A DNA stretch of 6,260 nt from Oscillospiraceae bacterium (GCA_029067025.1 JAIEFH010000150.1:1-6260); one strand, 5' to 3'; positions 1-4,292 are shown, counted from the first letter of the stretch. The notes: generated from the sequence alone by a model not told the origin. Made by a program: numbers and translations.

Positions 1-223
1 GCTTGATGGACAGGTTGATGCGGTTGCTGTCATCAATGCCGATGACCTTCACCTTCACCTCTTGCCCCTCAGAGAGCAGATCGTGCACATCACTGACGTA
101 GGAGTAGGCGATCTCCGAGATATGTACCAGCCCGGAGCGATTTCCGGGCAGCGCGACGAACGCGCCGAATTTGGTGATCCCCGTCACCTTTCCATCCAAG
201 ATAGAACCAACTTCAATCCCCAT
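1..223 (-). CDS. yabR: S1-domain RNA-binding protein, YabR-like (partial, C-terminus outside window)
   Basis: The first 74 residues are present and the gene runs off the left edge. The reading begins MGIEVGSILDGKVTGITKFG and continues through LVHISEIA to EGQEVKVKVIGID and INLSIK. These are the hallmarks of a single S1 (OB-fold) RNA-binding domain: G-KVTGI--FGAFV, the LVHISEI strand, then G-EVKVKV--ID and the R-NLS end of the fold. Small S1 proteins of this type (YabR/general stress protein 13) bind RNA or the ribosome. In Bacillus the gene follows divIC, exactly as here. The start ATG at 221-223 is preceded by an AGGGA-type ribosome-binding site about 12 nt away. The gap from divIC is 35 nt, so the gene is probably cotranscribed with it. 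Identity as an S1 protein is firm; the precise function of YabR-type proteins in Clostridia is not well defined. Confidence 0.9.
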   Translation of the reverse strand, partial: MGIEVGSILDGKVTGITKFGAFVALPGNRSGLVHISEIAYSYVSDVHDLLSEGQEVKVKVIGIDDSNRINLSIK

Positions 224-258
224 AAATCTCTTTTTTCCCTCTCAATGTGTAGGATTTT

Positions 259-537
259 TTACTTAGAGGAGTCCACAAACTCGATCTCCCCCGGCTCCAC
301 CAGGCCCAGACGGCTCCGGGCGATGTCGGCCAGGTACTCAGGATCGTCGCTGTGGTCGATGCTGTCCTGCAGCGCGGCGTTTGCCTCCCGCTGCTCCTGC
401 ACCTGGCGGCTCAGCGCGTCCCGGTCTGCCTGGGCGGCGTTGAGCTGGGCGTGGGTGGACAGCAGAGCGATAGCCGCGGCGGCCAGCAGCACCAGCACCA
501 GCAGTTTTGTGGCCAAACCGGCTCGCTTCAGCTTCAT
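259..537 (-). CDS. divIC: FtsB/DivIC-family septum formation protein
   Basis: A 92-residue bitopic membrane protein of the cell-division machinery; in the family it joins FtsL and DivIB/FtsQ in the divisome and helps activate septal wall synthesis. The sequence shows a short basic N-terminus (MKLKRAG), one membrane segment at about residues 9-27 (KLLVLVLLAAAAIALL) and a heptad-like, Q/E/A-rich coiled coil at about 31-60. The family C-terminal signature ARSRLGLVEPGEIEF follows at 73-87. The protein is short for B. subtilis DivIC (about 125 aa) but normal for clostridial members and for FtsB. ATG at 537 is chosen over an in-frame ATG 48 nt upstream, because the latter adds a non-family extension and the 537 start has a GGAGG/GGGAG-rich ribosome-binding site 9-12 nt before it. 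That site lies inside the open yabQ frame. Confidence 0.9.
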   Translation of the reverse strand: MKLKRAGLATKLLVLVLLAAAAIALLSTHAQLNAAQADRDALSRQVQEQREANAALQDSIDHSDDPEYLADIARSRLGLVEPGEIEFVDSSK

Positions 538-1009
538 GGCGTCTCGCTCCCTCCTCCCCGTTTCTGGCGAAACGGTATAACACATTTATTTTATACCAGC
601 TCAGCCAATTTTGGAAGAGGTTTTTTTGATTTTTTAAAAATTTTTTTCCAGCCCTGACCGCCCGGCGGGCGGGAGCGGTGAGCAGCCGCCACAGTGCCCG
701 GATCCGGCCTGCCAGCCACAGCAGCGCGGGCAGCACCAGATGGCTGAGCGTGAGAAAGTACAGTCCGCCTCCCAAAGCCGTCGCGGCCATATGGTAGATG
801 CGAACTTGTCCGTCGTCCCGCAGGAGGGTGAGGGCGAACAGGGCCGCGGTGGCCCCCAGCCAGAACAGCAGATCCAGCAGGAAGGCCAGCCAGGCCAGTT
901 TCAGGCTCCGGCGCAGGGCGCGCATCCCATCGTAGACAAGGCCCAGCGCCGCCCCCAGCAGGAGGCTCAGGCCAAAGACCACCGCCTGGCCCGCAATGTC
1001 AACGTGCAT
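338..1009 (-). CDS. yabQ: Spore cortex biosynthesis protein YabQ (with anomalous C-terminal extension)
   Basis: A multi-pass membrane protein. In B. subtilis YabQ is a sigma-E-dependent mother-cell protein needed for spore cortex formation. Residues 1-105 show the family pattern: a hydrophobic helix at about 8-27 followed by GLVYDGMRALRR (23-34), LLDLLFWLGATAALFAL (44-60), LRDDGQVRIYHM (63-74), then small-residue and GGLYFLTLSHLVLPALLWLA helices. A basic juxtamembrane segment rich in K/R/F/N/W follows (to about residue 145). The ATG at 1009 follows the yabP stop by 2 nt, so translation is probably coupled. Oddity: no stop occurs where the family normally ends (about 145-210 aa). The frame continues to 338 as R/G/A/P-rich sequence and overlaps divIC out of phase from residue 158 onward. 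That tail looks like a shadow of divIC rather than conserved protein. The segment at 605-650 contains A7, T5, A6 and A7 runs, so a frame error or slippage is possible. Identity is good for the first ~145 residues; the true end is uncertain. Confidence 0.8.
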   Translation of the reverse strand: MHVDIAGQAVVFGLSLLLGAALGLVYDGMRALRRSLKLAWLAFLLDLLFWLGATAALFALTLLRDDGQVRIYHMAATALGGGLYFLTLSHLVLPALLWLAGRIRALWRLLTAPARRAVRAGKKFLKNQKNLFQNWLSWYKINVLYRFARNGEEGARRHEAEASRFGHKTAGAGAAGRRGYRSAVHPRPAQRRPGRPGRAEPPGAGAAGGKRRAAGQHRPQRRS

Positions 1010-1011
1010 GG

Positions 1012-1290
1012 TCAGCGGAACAGGCGGGAGAAAAATCCGCCCCGCTCATTGCCATCGTCCTCGTAGGAAATGGCGTCCACGTGCCCATCTACTTTCAGGT
1101 CGCCGCCGTCCAGGGACAGCTTTTCGATATGCAGATCCTCCCCGGCCACCACCATGGAGCCCATGGAGGTGGACAGCACAATGGTATTCTCGTCAAACCG
1201 CTCCACGTCCTCCACGCCGGACACGGTGAGGCTCTGCCGGTTTTCGATCACCACGTGGTGGGGGGCGGGCTGCCCGCTTTCATATGTCAT
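1012..1290 (-). CDS. yabP: Sporulation protein YabP
   Basis: A 92-residue soluble protein of the YabP/YqfC family, made in the mother cell during sporulation and required for proper spore coat/cortex assembly in B. subtilis. The family's regular beta-strand repeats are clear: HHVVIENRQSLTVSGVEDV (residues 11-29), ERFDENTIVLSTSMGSMVVAGEDLHIEKLSLDGGDL in two stretches, and VDGHVDAISYEDD near the end, followed by a short basic tail (FFSRLFR). The start is ATG 1288-1290 because AAGGAG lies 9 nt before it. The open frame continues upstream to 1497, but that part is non-homologous and overlaps a broken gene. yabQ follows with a 2-nt gap. A possible sigma-E promoter lies just upstream (1321-1349). 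The upstream neighbour yabO (S4-domain RNA-binding protein), common in this cluster, is absent here. Confidence 0.93.
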   Translation of the reverse strand: MTYESGQPAPHHVVIENRQSLTVSGVEDVERFDENTIVLSTSMGSMVVAGEDLHIEKLSLDGGDLKVDGHVDAISYEDDGNERGGFFSRLFR

Positions 1291-1320
1291 GGAACCATCT
1301 CCTTGCACCTTGATAGTCCA

Positions 1321-1349
1321 TACATATGGGGTTTGTCCCAGGATTATGA
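1321..1349 (-). promoter_or_regulatory. Candidate sigma-E-type promoter for yabP-yabQ
   Basis: On the minus strand TCATAAT (1343-1349) is separated by 14 nt from CATATGTA (1321-1328), about 30 nt before the yabP start. The -35-like element matches the sigma-E consensus KMATATT at 6 of 7 positions and the spacing is typical. The -10 matches CATACAMT only in its first four bases. yabP/yabQ belong to the sigma-E regulon in B. subtilis, which raises the prior. This is weak on sequence alone. Confidence 0.35.
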
Positions 1350-1478
1350 GTATTTTACTTCCGCGCTGGGGCGGCCAAAGACTGCCGGTACTTTTTCCAA
1401 TCCTCCAGCCGCCGGGCGATCTGCCTGGATCAAGGGACGGTGGCCCACATAGGCCCGCAAGTCCATGATGTAACCCAT
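1344..1478 (-). pseudogene. Remnant of a Nudix hydrolase (N-terminus only, internal deletion/frameshift)
   Basis: A short frame starts at ATG 1478, 4-5 nt after GGGGAGG, and reads MGYIMDLRAYVGHRPLI. This is the typical start of clostridial Nudix hydrolases (M-YI-DLRKYVGHRPLI-), which normally continues for about 150 residues through the GX5EX7REUXEEXGU Nudix box. Here the homology stops after 17-18 residues. The same frame then ends at 1344 as unrelated sequence, 44 codons in all. Shifted by one base, the following DNA reads QIARRLEDWKKYRQSLAAPA and stops at 1355-1357, which looks like a natural helical C-terminus. The simplest reading is a Nudix gene (or a Nudix gene and another protein) whose middle was deleted with a frame shift, leaving its promoter, ribosome-binding site and the two ends. 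No catalytic Nudix box remains, so no function is expected. Confidence 0.6.
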
Positions 1479-1488
1479 AGCGCCTCCC

Positions 1489-1519
1489 CACGGCCAAATA
1501 TTTCAGCTTCCGGGCCGTG
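1489..1519 (-). repeat. Inverted repeat ahead of the Nudix remnant
   Basis: CACGGCC (1489-1495) and GGCCGTG (1513-1519) are perfect 7-bp inverted copies separated by 17 nt. They lie between the promoter's -10 and the ribosome-binding site of the broken Nudix gene. It could be a hairpin in the transcript's leader or an operator. No U-tract follows, so it is not an obvious terminator for tyrA. Confidence 0.4.
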
Positions 1520-1527
1520 TCATGGCC

Positions 1528-1556
1528 AGTGTATCATCAAAAGGGGCTCCCGTCAA
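1528..1556 (-). promoter_or_regulatory. Sigma-A-type promoter upstream of the Nudix remnant/yab cluster
   Basis: TTGACG (minus strand, 1551-1556) is followed after 17 nt by TACACT (1528-1533). The match is 5/6 for the -35 and 4/6 for the -10 with ideal spacing. It sits immediately after the tyrA stop codon and presumably served the Nudix gene. It may now provide vegetative transcription into yabP-yabQ-divIC-yabR, which would matter for divIC, a division gene that must be expressed in growing cells. Confidence 0.55.
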
Positions 1557-1564
1557 ACCAAGAT

Positions 1565-2440
1565 TCAGAATTTTGGGCGCACGTCGTCGCCGCGGGCCCG
1601 CTCCAGGTTGATCTGCTTTTTCCGGTTCGACGCGGAGGTCAGCATGGCGCGCAGGGTCTCCCGATCGTTGTTTTCGATGGCAACCCGGTACTGATGAATC
1701 CGCTCCTCCAGCTCGGACACCATCTTGGACAGGGCCGGGGCGTTGAGGGTGAAGAGCTGCGTCCACATGGCCGGGTCCAGCGCCGCCACCCGGGTGCAGT
1801 CCCGGAAGGAGCCGCCCTCGAAACCCACGCAGGAAAACAGTTCCTCGTTGTCACACACCGACACGGCGATGACGTGCATCATCTGGCTGGTGTAGGCGAT
1901 CATCTCGTCGTGGCGCTCCGGGGTGGTCTCGATGACGTCACCAAACTGGCAGTACTCCGCCATGCGGTGGAGCAGATCCAAATGCTCCGCTGTGGCCCGG
2001 GGACCGGGGGTGACGATGAAGTGGGTGTTGCGGAACAGGGTGCCCTCGGCGTTGTCAATGCCGGACACCTCCTTGCCCGCCATGGGGTGGCAGCCGATGA
2101 AATCCACCCCGTCCGGCAGGTATTTCGTCGCCGCCTCCATCACGGCGGTTTTCACGCCGCATACGTCCAGCACCAGGCAGCCGGGTTTGAAGTGATCCCG
2201 GTTGTCCCGCAGAAAGCCGATAATGCCCGCCGGATCCTGGCACAAAATCACCACGTCCGCGCCGGGCAGCTCAGTGGCGGGGTCGAAGGTGACGCGGTTG
2301 GCCGCGTGCTTTGCCACGGCCTTGTCATAGGTGGACTGGGAGCGCGCCGCCCCCACCACTTCGTAATCCTCGAAGCCTTGCAGCGCCATGGCCAGTGAGC
2401 CGCCAATCAGCCCTAAGCCCACCACTAGGATTTTCTTCAT
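1565..2440 (-). CDS. tyrA: Prephenate dehydrogenase
   Basis: A 291-residue cytosolic enzyme that oxidatively decarboxylates prephenate to 4-hydroxyphenylpyruvate with NAD(P)+, committing chorismate-derived carbon to tyrosine. The N-terminal Rossmann domain starts with the dinucleotide-binding loop GLGLIGGS (residues 8-15). The substrate-site motif GCHPMAGKE (117-124) carries the conserved catalytic histidine at 118. The helical dimerisation domain follows (HDEMIAYTSQMMHVIA, then FEGGSFRDCTRVA and P-MWTQLFTLN). The C-terminal ACT regulatory domain found in B. subtilis TyrA (about 370 aa) is absent, so feedback control must act elsewhere, for example at the Tyr-rich leader upstream. ATG 2438-2440 is preceded by GAGG 8 nt away; a GTG three codons upstream is a weaker choice. 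It follows aroF by 67 nt, in which a parS site lies. Prephenate versus arogenate specificity cannot be told by eye. Confidence 0.95.
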   Translation of the reverse strand: MKKILVVGLGLIGGSLAMALQGFEDYEVVGAARSQSTYDKAVAKHAANRVTFDPATELPGADVVILCQDPAGIIGFLRDNRDHFKPGCLVLDVCGVKTAVMEAATKYLPDGVDFIGCHPMAGKEVSGIDNAEGTLFRNTHFIVTPGPRATAEHLDLLHRMAEYCQFGDVIETTPERHDEMIAYTSQMMHVIAVSVCDNEELFSCVGFEGGSFRDCTRVAALDPAMWTQLFTLNAPALSKMVSELEERIHQYRVAIENNDRETLRAMLTSASNRKKQINLERARGDDVRPKF

Positions 2441-2466
2441 GGGAAACACCTCGATGCTTTTTTGAA

Positions 2467-2482
2467 TGTTCCACGTGAAACA
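2467..2482. promoter_or_regulatory. parS: parS centromere site (Spo0J/ParB binding)
   Basis: TGTTCCACGTGAAACA is an exact match to the chromosomal parS consensus TGTTNCACGTGAAACA of Firmicutes. It is embedded in a longer near-palindrome (2464-2485; arms GAATGTT/AACATTC). ParB/Spo0J loads here and spreads, and SMC condensin is recruited for segregation of the origin region. Such sites cluster near oriC, so this window is likely origin-proximal. The site occupies the aroF-tyrA gap without disrupting either gene. Confidence 0.93.
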
Positions 2483-2507
2483 TTCGTTCTACTTTCTGGA
2501 GCGGAGC

Positions 2508-3524
2508 TCACAGTTCCCGGCCGACGCAGTTTGCCACGGCCTTGAGCTTGCCCATGATGCCGTCAAACTGCGCCGGGGTGACGGACTGGGCGCCGTCGCA
2601 CAGGGCGCAGGCGGGGTTGTTGTGCACCTCGATGATGAGGCCGTCCGCCCCGGCGGCCACCGCCGCCATAGCCATACGCTCCACCATCCACGCCTTGCCG
2701 CAGGCGTGGGAGGGGTCCACCACCACCGGCAGGTGGCTCTGCTGCTTCACCGCCAGCACCGCCGACAGGTCCAGGGTGTTGCGGGTGTAGGTCTCGAAGG
2801 TGCGGATGCCCCGCTCGCACAGGATGACGTTGGGGTTGCCGCCCGCCATGATATACTCCGCGCTCATCAGCCACTCCTCAATGGTGGAGGACAGGCCCCG
2901 CTTGAGCAGGATGGGCTTATTGGTGTGGCCCACCTTTTTCAGCAGATCGAAGTTCTGCATATTCCGGGCCCCGATCTGGATCACGTCCACCGCTTCCTCG
3001 AACAGGGGAAGCTGGTCGGCGCTCATCAGCTCGGACACGATGGGAAGGCCGGTGGCCTTCCTCGCCTCGTCCAGCAGGAGCACGCCCTCCACGCCCTTGC
3101 CCTGGAAGGCGTAGGGGGAGGTGCGGGGCTTATACGCGCCGCCCCGCAGGGCCGCCGCCCCGGACTTCTGGACGGACTGGGCCACCTCCAAAATCTGCTC
3201 CTCGCTCTCCACCGAGCAGGGTCCGGCGATGACCACCAGCTTGTTCCCGCCGATGGACACGCCGCCGCCCATGTCGATGACGGAGTTGTCGGGGTGGTAC
3301 TTGCGGTTGGCCTTCTTGTAGGGCTCGCTCACCCGCATGACCCGCTCCACGCCGTCAAGCTGGGACAGGGTCTCCTGGTTCAGCGCCCCGGCGTCGCCCT
3401 CCGCGCCCAGGATGGTGGTCTCGCTGCCCTTGGATACCATGACGCGGACGCCGCCCGCCTCCATGGCGTGAATGGCGGTTTCCAACTGCTCCGGGGTGAA
3501 TTCCCGCTTCATAATGACAACCAT
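2508..3524 (-). CDS. aroF: 3-deoxy-7-phosphoheptulonate (DAHP) synthase, type I-beta
   Basis: A 338-residue enzyme condensing phosphoenolpyruvate with erythrose 4-phosphate, the first step of the shikimate pathway. Residues 1 to about 70 form an N-terminal ferredoxin-like domain (EFTPEQLETAIHAMEAGG, then LDGVERVMRVSEPYKKANR). This is the regulatory extension seen in the Thermotoga-type enzyme, where it mediates tyrosine/phenylalanine inhibition. The TIM barrel follows, with GPCSVES at 101-107 (metal-ligand Cys103), LRGGAYKPRTSPYAFQG at 126-142, KRG at 208-210, ERGIRTFE at 237-244, DPSHACG at 270-276 (His273) and EVH at 299-301. All expected active-site motifs are intact. ATG 3524 is chosen because AAGGAG lies 10-11 nt upstream; translation from an ATG 33 nt further upstream would skip that site. 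It is first structural gene of the leader-aroF-tyrA unit. Confidence 0.96.
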   Translation of the reverse strand: MVVIMKREFTPEQLETAIHAMEAGGVRVMVSKGSETTILGAEGDAGALNQETLSQLDGVERVMRVSEPYKKANRKYHPDNSVIDMGGGVSIGGNKLVVIAGPCSVESEEQILEVAQSVQKSGAAALRGGAYKPRTSPYAFQGKGVEGVLLLDEARKATGLPIVSELMSADQLPLFEEAVDVIQIGARNMQNFDLLKKVGHTNKPILLKRGLSSTIEEWLMSAEYIMAGGNPNVILCERGIRTFETYTRNTLDLSAVLAVKQQSHLPVVVDPSHACGKAWMVERMAMAAVAAGADGLIIEVHNNPACALCDGAQSVTPAQFDGIMGKLKAVANCVGREL

Positions 3525-3551
3525 TTGATATTCGCTCCTTTTTGAGGTTTT

Positions 3552-3585
3552 GGACAAAATAAATACGGCCGCCCTTGGGCAGCCG
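3552..3585 (-). terminator. Attenuator-type terminator between the Tyr-rich leader and aroF
   Basis: On the minus strand CGGCTGCCC (3577-3585) pairs with GGGCGGCCG (3566-3574), with one G-U pair. The innermost pair probably opens to give an 8-bp stem and a 4-nt loop. U-rich TATTTATTTTG (3565-3555) follows directly. It lies 27 nt after the leader-peptide stop and about 40 nt before aroF, so it would stop transcription before the structural genes unless prevented from folding. Confidence 0.75.
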
Positions 3586-3611
3586 CACCGGGAGCTGTGC
3601 CGCGTTGCCGC

Positions 3612-3680
3612 TCAGGGGCATGACAAAGTGCCGCTATCATAATAGCGGTAATAGCCATACCCGTAGCTCCGGCTGTTCAT
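3612..3680 (-). CDS. Tyrosine-rich leader peptide controlling aroF-tyrA
   Basis: A 22-codon frame starts at ATG 3680 after an AGGGGG ribosome-binding site 7 nt away and ends in TGA (3612-3614). Residues 5-15 read SYGYGYYRYYD: six tyrosines in nine consecutive positions (6-14), with TAC and TAT both used. It lies directly after a good promoter and directly before a terminator hairpin and the tyrosine-pathway genes aroF and tyrA. This is the classical layout of translation-coupled attenuation: with low Tyr-tRNA the ribosome stalls on the Tyr codons, the terminator cannot form and the genes are read. The peptide itself probably has no other role. The alternative, an unrelated small protein, is much less likely given the position and composition. 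Confidence 0.85.
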   Translation of the reverse strand: MNSRSYGYGYYRYYDSGTLSCP

Positions 3681-3710
3681 GCACAGTCCCCCTTTTTTTG
3701 CGCTGGGGAT

Positions 3711-3739
3711 AATTTAGCACTTTTAAGCACAAAAGTCAA
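3711..3739 (-). promoter_or_regulatory. Sigma-A promoter of the leader-aroF-tyrA operon
   Basis: TTGACT (minus strand, 3734-3739) and TAAATT (3711-3716) are spaced by exactly 17 nt. The -35 matches 5/6 and the -10 4/6. The expected start near 3704 gives a leader RNA of about 180 nt before aroF, containing the Tyr-rich peptide and the attenuator. Confidence 0.75.
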
Positions 3740-3836
3740 GAGGGAATTTAATTGTTTCGTCCGGCTGCGCCAGGGGAAACAGGGAAGGAGACTATAGGGA
3801 AGCATGGTTTACTTTGTTTGAAAGAAAAACGAACGG

Positions 3837-3871
3837 AAAACGCCCGTCCAGGATCAAAACCTGGGCGGGCG
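3837..3871 (-). terminator. Intrinsic terminator of the candidate small RNA
   Basis: CGCCCGCCCAGG (3860-3871, minus strand) pairs with CCTGGACGGGCG (3841-3852) over 12 bp with one G-U pair, across a 7-nt loop (3853-3859). TTTT (3837-3840) and further T-rich sequence follow on the minus strand. On the plus strand no T-run follows, so the direction is minus. No protein gene lies upstream of it on that strand. Confidence 0.75.
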
Positions 3872-3963
3872 CTCCGATGCCCCAAGTCGCTTCTTCCTCG
3901 CGGCATTCTTATGACAGCACACCAAGCTGTACACCGGGCAGGGTACGCTATGTCCTCCCCGAT
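3837..3963 (-). ncRNA. Uncharacterised structured small RNA
   Basis: About 125 nt between a perfect TATAAT promoter and an intrinsic terminator, with no convincing reading frame. Visible pairings are ACAGC/GCTGT (3914-3918 with 3926-3930, 7-nt loop) and an alternative imperfect hairpin pairing GTACC with GGTGTAC just 5' of it. A further stem pairs ATGCC/GGCAT (3877-3881 with 3902-3906), continued by CAAG/CTCG (one G-U pair) after a mismatch and enclosing a purine-rich loop containing GAGGAAGAAGC. The terminator hairpin ends it. I could not assign it to SRP RNA, 6S RNA, tmRNA, RNase P, a T-box or a known riboswitch by eye. A repeat bound by the neighbouring RHH protein probably sits in its promoter. 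It may be a trans-acting RNA; there is no adjacent minus-strand gene for it to act on as a leader, except aroF about 130 nt beyond the terminator, which has its own promoter. Confidence 0.5.
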
Positions 3964-3969
3964 AGCCGC

Positions 3970-3998
3970 ATTATATCATACTGTCGATAGTATATAAA
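3970..3998 (-). promoter_or_regulatory. Promoter of the candidate small RNA, with operator in its spacer
   Basis: On the minus strand TATAAT (3970-3975, 6/6) is preceded after 17 nt by TTTATA (3993-3998, 4/6). The near-palindrome ATACTGTCGATAGTAT (3978-3993) fills the spacer, the usual position for a repressor operator. Transcription would begin near 3963. Confidence 0.6.
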
Positions 3999-4066
3999 TT
4001 GACACATTTGACAAAAATATACTGTCGACATTATTTATAATAACGACAGTATAACTTATACTATCC
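3978..4066. repeat. Cluster of TACTRTCGA half-sites, probable RHH-protein operators
   Basis: Three palindrome-like sites lie upstream of the RHH gene. Site 1 is ATACTGTCGATAGTAT (3978-3993), site 2 is ATACTGTCGACATTAT (4019-4034), and site 3 is two half-sites facing each other, ACGACAGTAT (4043-4052) and ATACTATC (4058-4065). The shared half-site is TACTRTCGA in either direction. RHH repressors of the Arc/CopG type bind such short palindromes cooperatively and commonly control their own promoter. Site 1 lies in the divergent small-RNA promoter; sites 2 and 3 lie in and after the RHH promoter. Confidence 0.7.
4008..4041 (+). promoter_or_regulatory. Promoter region of the RHH gene
   Basis: Two copies of TTGACA (3999-4004 and 4008-4013) lie upstream of the AT-rich TATTTATAAT (4032-4041). 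The perfect TATAAT at 4036-4041 is 22 nt from the nearer TTGACA, which is too far. TATTTA (4032-4037) is 18 nt away but is a poor -10. The exact pair is therefore unclear, though a promoter here is likely. Operator site 2 overlaps it. Confidence 0.5.
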
Positions 4067-4083
4067 CGCATGGGGGTGGTCAT

Positions 4084-4278
4084 ATGGCTTATTCAAACGC
4101 GCAAAAAGAGGCGACCGCCAGATACAATAAGAAAGCGTATGACCGCATTGAAATCAAAGTGAAGAAGGGTCGCAAAGCGCGTATCACAGCGTTTGCCGCC
4201 AAGCGGAATATGAGCGTCAATCAGTTCATCACCGAGCTGATTGACAATGCGATGGAAGAAGAGAGCGGGGACGCCTGA
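4084..4278 (+). CDS. Ribbon-helix-helix DNA-binding protein (Arc/CopG-like)
   Basis: A 64-residue protein with a lysine/tyrosine-rich N-terminal arm (residues 1-20). The beta-strand YDRIEIKVKKG (19-29) would pair in a dimer to form the DNA-contacting ribbon. Helix A follows (RKARITAFAAKRN, about 30-42), then the turn MSVNQF (43-48) and helix B (ITELIDNAMEEE, 49-60). The order strand, helix, -S-N-FI- turn, helix is the RHH signature. Proteins of this size act as autorepressors or antitoxins on plasmids, phages and integrative elements. Start ATG 4084 follows a G-rich GGGGGTGG ribosome-binding site. Repeated palindromes upstream are its likely operators. No toxin gene accompanies it; the only close partners are the divergent small-RNA segment and the convergent lysis genes. 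DNA binding is well supported; the regulated targets are inferred. Confidence 0.85.
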   Translation: MAYSNAQKEATARYNKKAYDRIEIKVKKGRKARITAFAAKRNMSVNQFITELIDNAMEEESGDA

Positions 4279-4292
4279 TTGCTCAGGCGTCC
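4269..4292. terminator. Bidirectional terminator hairpin between the RHH and amidase genes
   Basis: GGACGCCTGA (4269-4278) and TCAGGCGTCC (4283-4292) are perfect 10-bp inverted copies with a TTGC loop. The left arm includes the last codons and the stop of the RHH gene. The hairpin lies between convergent genes (the amidase ends at 4314). Flanking T-runs are poor on both strands, so efficiency is uncertain. Confidence 0.65.

Noticed and set aside
1252..1257. A second CACGTG core inside yabP as a possible parS site
   Set aside because: The flanks (ACCACGTGGT) do not match TGTTNCACGTGAAACA; it is a chance palindrome in coding sequence.
1517..2398. A 293-codon plus-strand open frame opposite tyrA
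   Set aside because: Antisense shadow of the well-conserved prephenate dehydrogenase, with no ribosome-binding site or recognisable domain.
2466..3545. A 359-codon plus-strand open frame opposite aroF starting MFHVKH
   Set aside because: It is the complement of a clear DAHP synthase, is rich in H/G/L/A as expected for a GC-driven shadow frame, and its first residues are simply the parS site translated.
3541..3710. Tyrosine T-box riboswitch upstream of aroF
   Set aside because: No specifier loop or conserved T-box AGGGUGGNACCGCG sequence is present; a Tyr-rich translated leader explains the region better.
3837..3963. Signal recognition particle RNA or 6S RNA
   Set aside because: The purine-rich GAGGAAGAAGC loop resembles the SRP tip only loosely; the closing C-G pairs and AGCA asymmetric loop are missing. 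The transcript is also short for 6S RNA, and a long closing stem with central bubble is not visible. A covariance-model search would settle this.
3752..3997. An 81-codon plus-strand frame antisense to the candidate small RNA
   Set aside because: It starts at a non-ATG codon with no ribosome-binding site, crosses the terminator hairpin and has no recognisable composition.
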